Assembly (NCBI GenBank): GCA_024734495.1
Contig: JALMQS010000085.1
Coordinates: 17,244,474 to 17,308,473, forward strand
Direction of reading: 5' to 3'
Source: Forficula auricularia
Lineage: Eukaryota > Arthropoda > Insecta > Dermaptera > Forficulidae
DNA: 64,000 nucleotides
The translations under genes were made by a program, and so were the position numbers. The notes under the pieces were generated by a model. That model ran no database searches. It was given only the letters and a program-made list of their open reading frames with translations, and was not told the DNA's origin. Each line of letters begins with the position of its first letter. Positions within the stretch are counted from its first letter, which is position 1. Positions 1 through 11,194 of the stretch are shown in pieces.

Positions 1-750
1 GTGTATGTAAATTATTAGAGCCGGTTGTGCAATTTTTTACGCAATAAAGGTACATATTTGACACTTGGTGTCTATAGCTATTTTATCATTTTATTTTTTT
101 CATAACACTCCTTCAAAAATATATTCTTTTGTCTTCACTTTCATTTTTTAGTGCATAAAAAATTTATTTTGCCATCTTTTACTGCATATATTTGAATATT
201 TCAATGGTTCTGCACATTTTATATATTGGCAGTTTTTACTGGATAAAAATCCGGTCTCTATCCATAACATATAGGATGAGCCTGAAGTATTGTTTTCGGT
301 CAGCTGTTGAGGGCAACTTTAAAGTGTCTTAAAGTAATAAGTTTTGGCTTGTTTGTCTACATTCTTTTAATTCACATTTTTAAAACTGATGATTTTGCCA
401 AAAATAAATCAAGATCTTGGCCAGAGTCGAAAAAGTATACGATTTTTTCATCTAAGGTGTGTGTATGTAAGTATGGAGAGTTTTTCACAATTTTTCACAA
501 CATTAACCTAGTGAAATGAAATCACAAATTTATTATTATTTTATTTTGATTAGTTTTTGTATATATTGGTTCACAATCATTAGAGGATTTTAGTTATTAA
601 AGTTATAATTTTTTTCTAAATTGGCCTAATCTTTATCAAATATAATGTTGATATCTTATACGTTGAGACTCCAAAAAAGGTTTTAAATTTTTTTTGTAAA
701 ATTACATTTTAAAGTAAGCTAGTCATCTTTTAATTAGAATGTTTAAATAA
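1..750. other. AT-rich non-coding DNA
   Basis: No gene seen. TTA followed by GAGCCGGTTGTGCAA near base 15 resembles one end of the PIF/Harbinger-like MITE at 48342, but no partner end was found. The rest is AT-rich sequence without recognised structure; the short open frame at 307-519 has no recognisable content. Confidence 0.4.
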
Positions 751-1778
751 CAGTGGCGTGGATATTTAAAATTTCAAACATTTAGAGTATTTTCATAAAA
801 TTTCAGGAGGATCTTTAATAATTTTCAAATTATTATCCGTTATTTCAAATATTTCTATAAAAAACATTTTTTTTGTTTTGATAAGTATTTTGGTTCTCGA
901 AATGAAATAAAATTGTTGCATAGTTTCAAAGGGAAATTAAAATGAATGTTTTTTTTCGAAAAGGGTGCTGATAGTTTTTTTTTTTTAATGATATTGATGT
1001 GAGAAGGAGATACACCAGAAGGTGGATCCCCTAAAGGCCTGTATGGCCTGGCCCCTCCATCGTGAAAAGAACCGAGTAGAAGGAAAAGAAGCCGGGATCA
1101 CGAGCCAATCTCAGAAACTTAGATACAATTCAATATCCAATTTACTAAGGTTTTAGGGGATTCGAGCAGTGGTAAATTCTCCCCGCGATAAATTCGGTTA
1201 AATTTATCTCCCACTTAAACTTTCAAGTCCCTGCCGGGTATATCTTCCAGTTCTAGCATGTCAAAGACAAGTTCCGACGAGTTTTAGTCAAATAAAAATT
1301 GTTCTCGCTGAGGAACTATTAAAATAGTAATAATACAAAAAAGGAATAAATAAAGATGATCCGAGAATCTTTAAACTAATCCATTTCTAACAACATTCAA
1401 TATATAAGATCGAACATAACTAAGAGTGCAATAAACAAGTCATAGCTTGCTTATAGCAATAGAATTAGGAGAAAATTAAGATTTTCTTATAGGACAGGCT
1501 AATTCATTGTGGAAGATGGTCGATTTCCATCTCAGGTACTGTGGAGTTTAAGTCACAAGAATTAATTTCTGAGACCTATCCTCACTCACATAAAGCAGTA
1601 TCCGTTTGGGGCAAAGATTCCAAAATATATTTTTAAAAAATCTAATGTTAAATTTGTAAAATGATGCCATATTCGATGAAATTTGCAAAAAAAAGCGAAG
1701 ATTAAACTATATTTTCAATAAATGAAGGGCACTTTTTTGGATTGCATCCCCTGGTTGAAAAGTCACCAAAGGCCACTG
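751..1778. mobile_element. Non-autonomous DNA element with CAGTGGCG ends, copy 1
   Basis: Starts CAGTGGCG at 751 and ends GGCCACTG at 1778, giving short terminal inverted repeats. Much of the interior recurs at 49420-50178 (shared blocks around 'ttctcgaaatgaaataaaattg' in shorter pieces, 'gtcaaagacaagtt' and 'cccctggttgaaaagtca'), so this is a dispersed family. Copy 1 holds about 250 bp (roughly 975-1230) absent from copy 2, including a retrotransposon tail. No clean target duplication. Superfamily uncertain; CAGTGGCG ends are common in hAT-type elements. Confidence 0.6.
981..1093 (-). mobile_element. 3' tail of a non-LTR retrotransposon, heavily 5'-truncated
   Basis: On the minus strand this matches the 3' untranslated tail of the reverse-transcriptase elements at 59350 and 60955: shared pieces include ccctaaaggcct and ggcccctccatcgtgaaaag, ending in the same atcat/attaaaaa tail. 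No coding part remains. It is nested in the DNA element at 751-1778. Confidence 0.75.
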
Positions 1779-2154
1779 ATCATAACTATTTAAAATACAT
1801 ATCAATTTTTTAAATATTTTAAGGCCTTATGGATAAAGTTTGCAATCACTCTTGCTACTTTTTTATTGTCATTGCCCAACAAATGATTCTGTAATTAAGT
1901 AGTACTAGAAATCTTGTATTTGTGAAAAAATTTAAAATTGATATTTTTAGAGACGCTTATATTTCAAAGTCCCCTGAGTTCATTTAGAAAATATCGGCAT
2001 AGGCTTGTGTGAGTAACCAAAATGCAGCTAGACCGTGTTGACTCAATAATGATTAAATTTTGAATTTAAAGAATTTTATGAATGAATAAATTGAGTTATA
2101 GGCTAGTTTGATTTTAAGAGTTGTTCCAGGGCAAATAAATTTTGAGAAATTCAA
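1779..2154. other. AT-rich non-coding DNA
   Basis: No gene, RNA or clear repeat boundary seen between the CAGTGGCG element and the tandem array that starts near 2155. Confidence 0.4.
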
Positions 2155-2712
2155 ATAAATTCTCCACAAAATGTGTTATTTAAAATGAGTTTACTTTTTT
2201 GAAAATTAATATTTTTCCCCCTTGAAATTCTCAACCAAGTTGATAAGGGTCCCCCTTTCTATGCACTACCCCTCTAAAAGAGGCTTCAAAATTTATTTTT
2301 TTTCGAGATATTCAAACCAAAATATATATTTCAAATTCTCAACAAAATGTGTTATTTAAAATGAGTTTAATTTTTTAAAAATTAATATATTTTTCCTTTG
2401 AAATTCTCAAGCAAGATGATAAGGGTCCCCCTTTTGTATGCACTACCGGTCGAAAAGAGGCTTCAAAAATTAATTTTTTTCTAGATATTCAAACGAAAAT
2501 ATATATTTCAACGTCTCTATAAAATGTACTATTTAAATTGAGTTTACTTTTTTGAAAATTAATATTTTTTTCTCCTTGAAATTCTCAAGCAAGTTGATAA
2601 CCTCCTTTCTAAAAGAGGCTTCAAAAATTAATTTTTTTCGAGATATTCAAACGAAAATATATATTTCAAACTACCAATAAAATGTACTATTTAAAATGAG
2701 TTTTCTTTTTTT
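2155..2712. repeat. Tandem repeat, about 3 units of 160-178 bp
   Basis: The block AAATGTGTTATTTAAAATGA or a close variant recurs at about 2169, 2343, 2521 and 2680. Each unit also contains tgaaattctcaa, gataagggtccc, aaaagaggcttcaaaa and gatattcaaac. The third unit is shorter through loss of part of the 'gggtccccc...cactac' segment. No coding potential. Confidence 0.85.
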
Positions 2713-2779
2713 ACTCCACCCATAATTTCCTTTAAGTATATAGATATGTAGATTGTAGACTTGTACCTCGGGTCGGTTC

Positions 2780-3160
2780 ATTGATACTATTGATGTAGTG
2801 ATAGACATATTTGTTTCTTCATAAAATCGATCCAATTCATAAATAAAAAAAAAATCGATTGAAATATTTTAATCAGGGGGCACGGCAGTGCCCCAGCCAA
2901 GTTCGATTCGAGCGAGGATGTGTGCACTGCCAGACTACCCTTTACAGGAAACAACTCAGGCCATTTTGACACCTCTGTAACATCGTAATGGAAACCTCTA
3001 CATGGCTGAAATTTTTTTCCAGAATACTGGTCCATTAGCTTAACTAAATTACAAAATTTCATATTTCTACTGTTTATACCATCCAAGTTACAAGAATAAG
3101 AATTTTCGTCACTCACTCACTCACTGACTGACTCACTCACTCATCAAAATTCTAGAGTAC
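2780..3160. repeat. Hairpin plus (TCAC)n block leading into a tandem array
   Basis: A compact hairpin, GGGGGCAC-GGCA-GTGCCCC, sits at 2876-2894, and TCAC/TGAC tetranucleotides repeat at about 3109-3143. A 109-codon frame on the minus strand (2787-3116) starts in the tetranucleotide run and has no recognisable domain, so I do not call it a gene. The block looks like the 5' part of a repeat whose tandem portion follows at 3171. Confidence 0.5.
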
Positions 3161-3170
3161 TTCCGCTAAC

Positions 3171-3588
3171 CCTAGAATGCCGAAATTTGGCAGACAGGTA
3201 GAGTTTGGGGTACAATTAATGGGAAAAATCAAAAAATCGAAACTTTCCCTTCTTCAAGACCTAAAATGAAGGGGTGAAAGTTATAGACTTAATTAACATA
3301 TACTAAAAATTCAATGAACCTAGAATGCTGAAATTCGGCATACTGGTATAGGTTGACACATTAATAAAGGAGGAATTTGAAAAATCGAAACTTTTCCTTC
3401 TTCAAGGCCCGAAATGAAGGGGTGAAAGTTATAGGCTTAATTAACATATACTAAAAATTCAATGAACCTAGAATGCTGAAATTTGGTATACTGGTAAAGC
3501 TTGACACATTAATAAAGGACGAAATTGAAAAATCGAAACTTTTCCTTCTTCAGGGCTCGAAATGAAGGGGTTAAATTTATAGGATGAA
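3171..3588. repeat. Tandem repeat, 3 units of about 148 bp
   Basis: CCTAGAATGC(C/T)GAAAT recurs at 3171, 3319 and 3467. Each unit also has 'aaaatcgaaact', 'ccttcttca' and 'gaaatgaaggggt'. Spacing is 148 bp twice. The third unit degrades into the left arm of the foldback element at 3588. Confidence 0.9.
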
Positions 3589-4950
3589 TCCAACTTACAA
3601 AAAGAAGTGAAATCTCTTCAAAAACACTTGTGTAAAAAAAGGCCAAGTTCGATTAATAAAATCCGTTTGCCAAAAAAAATAGTAAGATCTAATGTGCTGC
3701 CAAGTTCAACATCATCAATTTATTAAATGAGTCAGAATATATTAGTAACTTCAATTAAAACGCATGTTTTTCATTTCACATGTCCCTCTATATTTTTTAT
3801 TGATTTCACATTTTTAGTTGAAATTATTTTCATAAAACTTGGCTTTTACTCATTATTATGTATGTCACGAATTACTAGTTACCATATCATGGGATCTTAA
3901 TAAGAGGGGAGTGGTGGAGGCCCTATCAAACAATAATAATAATAATTTAATGCGTAAAAGCCACGTTTTAGGAAAATAATTTCAACTAAAAATGTGAAAT
4001 CAATAAAAAATATAGAGGGACATGTGAAATGAAAAACATGCGTTTTAATTGAAGTTACTAATATATTCTCGACTCATTTAATAAATTGATGATGTTGAAC
4101 TTGGCAGCACATTAGATCTCACTACTTTTTTTGGCCTAATTTCTAGGCGAGCAGATAGGAACCTTCCGGACATTTCCTTTGATTCGAGCTCATTGGAATT
4201 CCGTAATAAAATATCAATGTTAGGTGTCACCTTAGGTTCTGACCTCTCTTGGAATGACCATATTATCTCAGTAGCAAAAGCTGCAGCATGTAAGCTTGGC
4301 TTTCTTTTCCGAACCAAACGATTTTTCACCCCCACTCAACTCCTTATATTATACAAGGCTCAAATTCGCCCCTGTCTTGAATATTGCTCGCATTTGTGGA
4401 GAGGAGCCTCCAAGTATTCTCTTAATACCTTAGATGCAATTCAGAGGCGAGCTATCAGACTGATAGGCGATCCTACATTAACTGACACTCTCGACTCCCT
4501 AGCCCATCGTAGATCTGTCTCCGCCCTATCCCTTTTTTATAGATATTACCATGGCTTTTGTTCTGACGAAATAAAATCGATAATCCCTATAATTTTCTAA
4601 AATTCAACACCCCTACGCGCTTAAACTAGATACTAATCGAACAAACGCATTCGCCAATTCATTTATCCCTATGACATCTAGAGACTGGAATTCTCTTCCC
4701 CCGACCGTCTTTCCAGCTACTTATAACCTTCAAACTTTCAAGACCAGCATCCACAGATACCTTCGACCTCTACCCAATCCCTAAATCTCCCCTTATCTTC
4801 ACGTTACAAGGGTCCACCACGGACTTCAGAGGTTGTACCTTCTTGGTGCAACTTCTTCTTGTATCAATATCATTATAAAAAACAAACAAAAAAAAACGGA
4901 TTTTATTAATCCTTGGTCTTTTTTTACACAAGTGTTTTTGTTGAGATTAG
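3588..4950. mobile_element. Foldback (palindromic) element, interrupted by a retrotransposon
   Basis: The left arm (about 3605-3850) and right arm (3950-4135 plus 4893-4945) are reverse complements: 'cacttgtgtaaaaaaaggcc', 'gatctaatgtgctgcc', 'acgcatgtttttcatttcac' and 'gagggacatgtg' all recur inverted. The right arm is split at 4136-4893 by a non-LTR retrotransposon fragment; the sequence resumes at AAACGGATTTTATTAAT. A diverged relative lies at 40030-40420 and shares the outer arm 'ttacaaaaagaagtgaaatc'. Confidence 0.85.
4136..4893 (+). pseudogene. Non-LTR retrotransposon reverse-transcriptase C-terminus (5'-truncated)
   Basis: The frame at 4193-4600 encodes a reverse-transcriptase thumb/C-terminal region typical of Jockey/BS-like non-LTR elements: LGVTLGSDLSWNDHI, RPCLEYCSHLWRGAS, DAIQRRAIRLIGD and AHRRSVSALSLFYRYYHG. 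A frame break follows SIIP; the typical ending (FIPMTSRDWNSLPPTVFPATY) continues in another frame to about 4784. The YADD active site and the endonuclease are absent. A short 3' UTR ends in an A-rich tail near 4893. Inserted in the right arm of the foldback element. Dead copy. Confidence 0.9.
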
Positions 4951-5788
4951 ACTGTTCCGAAGAAGACAACTAAAGTCTCAAATATATACAAATATTTATT
5001 TATTTATTTACGTATAGGTAACTTGCACTTTTTTATTTATATTTATTCCTTATAAAGAAAGAAATCTTCTTTTTAATGATTTTATTTTATTTTATATAAT
5101 CTAAACTAGAACAATCTTCAGTATCTTATAATCTCAATATATAAACAAATAAAATAATAAGGAAACGTCGAATAAGTCCTTATTTAACCAACGAGCGAAA
5201 TCTCAATTAGATTGTATGAAAATATAAATAAAAAGCTTATCAATGAAAATTAAATATTTAAAAATATTGATTAGGCTTGTTTTTCTCAAATTGAATGCAC
5301 CAATTATCTATTAACATGTAAAATAGACATTTTACATTGTTTTTAATATAGCTAAATAAGAATAATGTTCAAGTAAACATTTAATTAAAGCTATTTAATA
5401 GGCTAATCGATTAATTGATCGATTATTTAATAATCACCTATAGGCGAAAACGAATGAGGTGGCTTCACTGTAAGGATCATTAGACACCAAGGGCTATATT
5501 AAATTGACGGAATAGATTAATAGATTAGCTAGCCTATCTTAATCGAGGAAAAATTAATAGTTTTGTAACCCGCCACCCAGCTATTTATTATACTTTCATT
5601 AATTTTCAAAGCACGACATAGAATTTGGACATTGTTTCCAAATTAAAATGGTTATAGGAACTCTATTTTTTGTAACTAGTGTAATTATTTCTTTCCAGAG
5701 GTGGATTTTTATTTTTTTAGTTGTATAGAATAGGAGTAAGTTGGAAATTGACTTTTTAAAATCATCTAATTTTAATTTTTGAATTATA
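4951..5788. other. AT-rich non-coding DNA
   Basis: No gene or recognisable element seen; only AT-rich sequence with short simple runs (tttattta near 4995). Confidence 0.4.
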
Positions 5789-5796
5789 GTTGGAAC

Positions 5797-6160
5797 CGAG
5801 GGGTGAACCGCGACCTAAAATCGTGTACACCTACTTCCACTGCCACTTTCATTTCCAAGTAGAAGACAATAGATAAAGAGGCATTATCTAATGAATCAAA
5901 TTTAGGGAACGCGGTGTTGGTTTATAGTGGAACATTGTTAAAATTAAATTAGGTTGGAGTTGGTGGTGTTTCATAAGGAGAAAAATTATAATACAAAGAT
6001 TTTTTTAGTTTACTCATAAAAAAATCTTTGTATTTTAATTTTTCTCCTTCTGAAACACCACCAACTCCAACCTAATTTAATATTATCTAATGAATTCCAA
6101 AATAATTCCACATAATTCTAAAGGCGTGTACACCTAATTCCAATCGAGATTCACCCCTCG
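5797..6160 (-). mobile_element. hAT-like MITE family 'GAGGGGTGAACC', copy 1
   Basis: Ends CGAGGGGTGAACCGCG and (inverted) GATTCACCCCTCG. Flanked by GTTGGAAC (5789-5796) and GTTGGAAG (6161-6168), an 8-bp duplication with one mismatch, as expected of hAT transposition. Internal blocks 'gtgtacacct', 'aagtagaagacaatag' and 'tctaatgaattcc' are shared with four other copies in the window. It is enlarged by a nested hairpin insertion at 5942-6082. Confidence 0.9.
5942..6082. mobile_element. Hairpin MITE nested in the hAT-like MITE
   Basis: A nearly perfect palindrome with arms of about 60 bp (left 5942-6006, right 6018-6082) sharing 'aaattaggttggagttggtg' and 'caaagattttttt'. Its surroundings in the host MITE show 'attatctaatgaa' on both sides (5883 and 6081), possibly produced by the insertion. 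Confidence 0.85.
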
Positions 6161-6169
6161 GTTGGAAGT

Positions 6170-7589
6170 ACATATGATAGTTTTTATAGTTAAAGTGCAG
6201 GTCTCAATGATAATTCACGATTAGTGATCTACAAAGCCCAAGATATGTTTCAAAAGCTTGTTCTGTTAGTGGAAGCGATATCTCAAATGTTAAAGATATA
6301 TTTGGAATTTAAAACTTAAGTTAATCTTCAAATATCAGAGCAAGATTTTGAATCAAATCGGCCAACAGGACAACTTCGCGAGTTCTTAGGTTTTTCGTTG
6401 TTATCGGAAAAACAGCAATATTTTTTTTTTTTAATTTTATGAAGATCAGAATTCTTTGTTGTCTAAAATTTTTGGTCTGAAAATTGTTTTTATTTTTTAA
6501 AAAACAATTCAAAAGATTTTCAGTATTTACAAACATTTCCATGATCTTTATCGACTTTAGGGATCTTACGTCACGACTTCAGCGCCAACTGGCGACGAAA
6601 ATGTAAGCTTTGGGGGATGATTTTTTAAACGTCCAAGACACAGAGACGGCCCCCTAGGCTCCGTGCACTCTTTTATCTATGATATATATAGTATACTATA
6701 ATACAATATTTGCCCTAATTCTCCCAAATTATTTGAATAGATTAACACAAGAGAGCGTTACCTTCGGCAGTAGTGCTGACTCTATGTTTAAATCACGGTC
6801 CCTATATAGTTTTTATAAAAATCTTATCTCTGTGGAAATAGTTATATAAGTTGTGAAATATTTAGAAACCTAAAAGTCATCAGATTTCTGATATCTCATT
6901 TTTTAATGTGTCTCTTTTAAAATCAAAATACAAATAAATAAATTGAATTCTAATTAATTTAACATTGAATGTTACTTTTATATTTTATTCTAATGTCGGT
7001 TTGTCATTAGTGCGGCGAAAGTGCAAGTCATATGGTATGCACTAAACATGCCAAAATATTTTTTTCCATGTTCGCTATTTCATTTCCATTGTCATCTCAA
7101 ATGAACTTTACACGTTGGACTATTTATTTTAAGATACTGTTTATACAAGCACCTTGGCTGATAGCAGCCATGGACATCTTCAGATTGATAAGAAAGGTGA
7201 TAAAATCATAAGAGACTGTTGATTAGCCATGTTTTACCTTACGTAATTTCTAACCATGATTGCAAATACAAGAGAATTGATTTAAGATAAAAAGTACAAA
7301 TATTGCTTTCAATATCTTTTTAAATATCCAGCAAGCGATTGATAAATATGTTGTTTTTTATTAATTTTTTCCTATAATGATTGGTGTACTTATACTAGTC
7401 AATTATATATATTTTAAAATAATCCCAAATTTGAAATGGATATTCTTTTTAAATTAGAAAAGAATGGAGAAAATTATAAAGCTTAACAAAGAAGAGACAT
7501 GATTTCTATTATATTAATACCAGCTGCGAAGCCCACTTTCGGCTGGCATCTTGCTGGCCAGGGGCCTATTCCACCTTAACTCCGTAGTG
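6170..7589. other. AT-rich non-coding DNA
   Basis: No gene recognised; the 73-codon frame at 6321-6542 is low-complexity. A short GC-richer patch at 7520-7570 (cagctgcgaagcccactttc ... ggccaggggcc) resembles the start of retroelement tails seen at 53570 and 56818. Confidence 0.4.
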
Positions 7590-7773
7590 CAGTGGTTCCT
7601 AATTTAGGGGCATTTACCCCCATGGGGGTAAAATACCAACTTGAAGGGGGTAATCAGACTATTTAATATTAGGATTCAATTTTTGCGCTACGGGGTGGGG
7701 CCAGGGAGGGTAGGTATTTTTTAACAAGGGGTAAAGTCACATGGCATGAAACTGAAAAGGCTAGGAACCACTG
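7590..7773. mobile_element. hAT-like MITE with CAGTGGTTCC ends
   Basis: Starts CAGTGGTTCCTAA and ends AGGAACCACTG, classical hAT-type inverted ends. Flanks CCGTAGTG (7582-7589) and CCGTGGTA (7774-7781) match at 6 of 8 positions. The interior is rich in G/C runs (acccccatgggggtaaa), giving a short internal hairpin. Non-coding. Confidence 0.85.
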
Positions 7774-7987
7774 CCGTGGTAGGTTTTAAAATAATAATTT
7801 AAATTCCCTAATTTTACTAAATTTTATTTGTCATGAACTATTAGTGGTTTTTAAAATAATAATTTAAATGCTCTAATTTTATTAAATTTTATTTGTCAAA
7901 AACTATTGGTGGGATTTAAAATTCAAAAAATCACGACGGCCTCGGTCATCACGAAAGCCGATTATAATAAGTATCTAGAATAAATAG

Positions 7988-8601
7988 TAGGGTGCTCCTT
8001 ATTTTTGATATTATCGAATATATTCGCAGACAGGGGCTCATATGGTTCTAAATAAATAAAAAAAAATATCCCCCAAGTGTCTATCTCAATTTTAACCTAA
8101 TGCTACACAGTGATTAAGTTTCCCATCTAAATAACATGGGGTTTTTGGCATTGAACGATCAATTTTTTTATTCCGGCCAAAGTAATTAGTCAAAAAATTT
8201 GAAACTCTGTAAACTTTGTCCTTATGATAGTAGCTATCCTTCAGAATTTTTACAGATTTTTAGCTATTACAATTTTGGAGTTACAGCTAGATAAAATGCT
8301 GCTATATCTTAGTATTAGTAAGTTATATACTCCAAAATTATAATAGCTTAAAATCTGTAAAAATTCTGAGGGATAGCTACTATTATAAGGATAAAGTATA
8401 CAGAGTTTCAAATTTTTTGAACCATTACTTTGGCCGAAATAAAAAATTGATTGTTCAATACCAAAAACCCTATGTTATTTTAGATGGGAAACTAGGTTAA
8501 AATTGAGAAAGAGACTTGAAACATGGGGGATATTTATTTAAAACCATATAAGCCCCTTTCCGCGTAAATATTCGAAAATATCCAAAATAAGGAGCACCCT
8601 A
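7988..8601. mobile_element. 614-bp near-perfect palindrome (foldback element)
   Basis: Starts TAGGGTGCTCCTTATTTT and ends AAAATAAGGAGCACCCTA. The arms are about 290 bp each and pair nearly throughout (for example 'ggatagctacta' and 'ccgaaataaaaaattga' recur inverted), with a small loop near 8295-8320. TA at both ends fits a TA target duplication (Tc1/mariner or related). No coding capacity. Confidence 0.95.
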
Positions 8602-9660
8602 ATAAATACCATAGATATAGATATTTAATCCCAAAGGGTTTTTTCAATAAGCCAGATAGAATTTGATTGGATTAGTTTTACCCAGATAATAAAGGATATG
8701 GGATATGGGGGTTTTAGAGAAGTGAAAGAGACGAAATCAATTTTAGGACTGTACCTAAACTATAAATATTTTTTATTAATGGGTCTTATATCTGTTTTTT
8801 GTGACTTAGACCTGCGTGCCTAGTATCACAAACTTAGGCTTGTTTAAAAAAGTATGCGGTCTTTTAATATTAATTAATTTGACCGAAATATTTATAAATC
8901 CTATTTATATCAAAAATTTTTAATCATATTAAATTTCTATTAAAGTATATTTCCGCACAAAATGTATTTTTTATTTTGTTTTTTTGAAAAAAAACAAAAT
9001 ATAAAATTAAATATTGGTACAATAATTGTAAATTCAACACTATAATTATTATAGTGTTCATTTTAGTATTGATAGATTTCTTTATAGAAATCAATCGATT
9101 GAAATGTTTAATTCAATCATATCTTTCAGGAAAAATAATTATTAATAAAAATTCGTTTGAAAAAGTGACATTTTTGGAATATTAAAAATTTCAAGGGATA
9201 GTTTTTTTAAGGAATAATTCTATAAGAATAGACATAATAAAAGCATACAATTTATTATAGGTATTTGAATTTTTAAAATTGTAAGAAAAAGTGAAAACTC
9301 ATTAAAGACTCGATACGCTTTTGCAAATTTTGCAGGTGGTGGAAGGGAAGTGAGCCAGGGATTAAAGCCCATATGGTAATAAATTTAAATATAATAAACG
9401 TATTTATTTATTGGTACAGATGCTTGTTTGTTTATGACTTGTCTTAAGCGAAAGCGTGAAACTCTAAAAAAAAAATTATCCAAAAAATAGATTTTCTGTA
9501 TTTTTGAACCAAAAGTTGTGAAGTTTGAAAGCTCGAATTTTAATGAATTCTTCATTTGGATACCCGAATAAACTTTCTACGACTTTCCGTTCATTTTTTA
9601 AGTATCCTTGGTATCGAAAACATAAAAAAATAAGCTGACGTGTTCTGATGTGGCCATCCA
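8602..9660. other. AT-rich non-coding DNA with short hairpins
   Basis: No gene seen. Small palindromes such as aacactataattattatagtgtt (in two halves, 9038-9060). The 61-codon minus frame at 9476-9661 has no recognisable content. Confidence 0.4.
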
Positions 9661-9664
9661 CTTG

Positions 9665-10475
9665 ACTTTACCATACAACCTGGCACCTCACTTATATTTA
9701 ATATTTAATAAAATTATTTATAATCATGTAGGGGAGGGGGTTAGTTTTTCCATTTTTAGACTCCTGGGGGCCCACTGATTATGTATACAAAATTTGGTTG
9801 AGTTTGGTACAAGGGCCTAGATTTTGATTTTTTGACCCTACACCCCCCATTTTGGGCGGTTATTTTTGAATTTTTAGACATCGGTGGGTCCACTGATTAT
9901 GTATACAAAATTTGGTTGAGTTTGGTAAATGGCCAAGATTTTAATTTTTTGACCATCCCCCCCACCCCCTCCCCCATTTTGGGCGGTTAGTTTTTGCATT
10001 TTTAGACTTCTGGGGGTCCACTGATTATGTATACAAAATTTGGTTGAGTTTGCTCAAACGGCCTAGATTTTTAATTTTTAACCCCCCTCCATCCCCCCTT
10101 AATTTTGGGTCTATATGCACCAAAATCTAATCAGCTCTTAATCTCAATGGACCAAAACTACCTGTGAAATTTGGTTTCGATATTCACACTAGTTTTTGAG
10201 CTAGCTCGTCCACAAAAATTTGGTAACGCACAGACTAACGGACAACCAGACAGACTAGCTAACTAACAGACATTTTGACAAAACAATTATTATCTCAAAA
10301 AATATAATTTTTTCGATGTTCACTTATTAGAGATTTTTTGTAGAGCAAAATGCCATGGTTTCGCTCAATTTTTTAACCAAAATAATTTCAGCCGTTTTTG
10401 AGATATTTCGAAAAAAAAGGAAGAAAACCACTTTTTTCATGCACGATTACAATACTTGACCATATGGTAAAGTAA
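9665..10475. mobile_element. Non-autonomous element with TTTACCATA...TATGGTAAAG ends
   Basis: Left end 'ctttaccata', right end 'accatatggtaaagta'. Contains three tandem units of about 130 bp (9725-10080) and a unique right half with 'acagactaacgg', 'aactaacagacattttgac' and 'gtagagcaaaatgccatgg'. Related copies: inverted at 11195-11725, plus 38370-39376, 52190-52395 and a tandem-unit remnant at 48850-49000. Confidence 0.75.
9725..10080. repeat. Tandem repeat, 3 units of about 130 bp
   Basis: Each unit holds 'ccactgattatgtatacaaa' followed by 'atttggttgagttt', then 'gattttttgacc' and a C-rich run before 'attttgggcggtta'. Unit starts near 9727, 9862 and 9991. Confidence 0.85.
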
Positions 10476-11194
10476 TATAATGGTTGTAAATAATTATTTT
10501 CCTCGGTTCATACATTTTTAAACACAATAATCAAAACAATTAGGGGTAAAAAAATTGCACAGGGTTTTTTAAGGGGAAAATGTTTAGGGGGTTTTTAGGA
10601 TTTTTTAGAGGGTTAAAATTGTTAAAAATGTAGTACTTTTATTTGTCCCAGCATTGAGGGGCCCCAGTGGTTTGATTTTTCCCCAGGGCCCGTATCAGCT
10701 CTCCACGGGTCTTTGCTTATACCATATCGTATTTAATAAGGATTCTGAGTACCATATTTAAGATTTCACCGTAAAGTAAATTATTTGATACCTGATATAC
10801 TTTTTCAATTTAAGTTTTTTCAGTCGATGTCAAAGATGAAAAAATACTTTTCTAAATTATCTTATTTGAAAAGACGATAAAGATAATTAATTATACATTG
10901 TGAATTATGAAACAAATAAATAATATATGGATGGCTAAAAAATCGTTAATCCTGAAGATAAAAATGTATTATTGATTTTATACTTTTGGGATTTCATTAA
11001 TAATAAAAAGCATCTTGATGATATTCGTCTAACCAAATATCCTTTTTCATTATTTCATTTAATGCTTGTACAAGCATATAGGTACTTTTTTTGGTAAGTT
11101 TTTATATCACATTCTTGTGTTTTCGAATAATTAAGTGAGATAAAATAAAACGGCAATTGGAGAAATATCTACCTACATTTTTACTTTACAATAC

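Noticed and set aside
2787..3116. 109-codon minus-strand frame starting in a TCAC repeat
   Set aside because: Begins in a tetranucleotide run, crosses a hairpin, and has no domain; part of a repeat.
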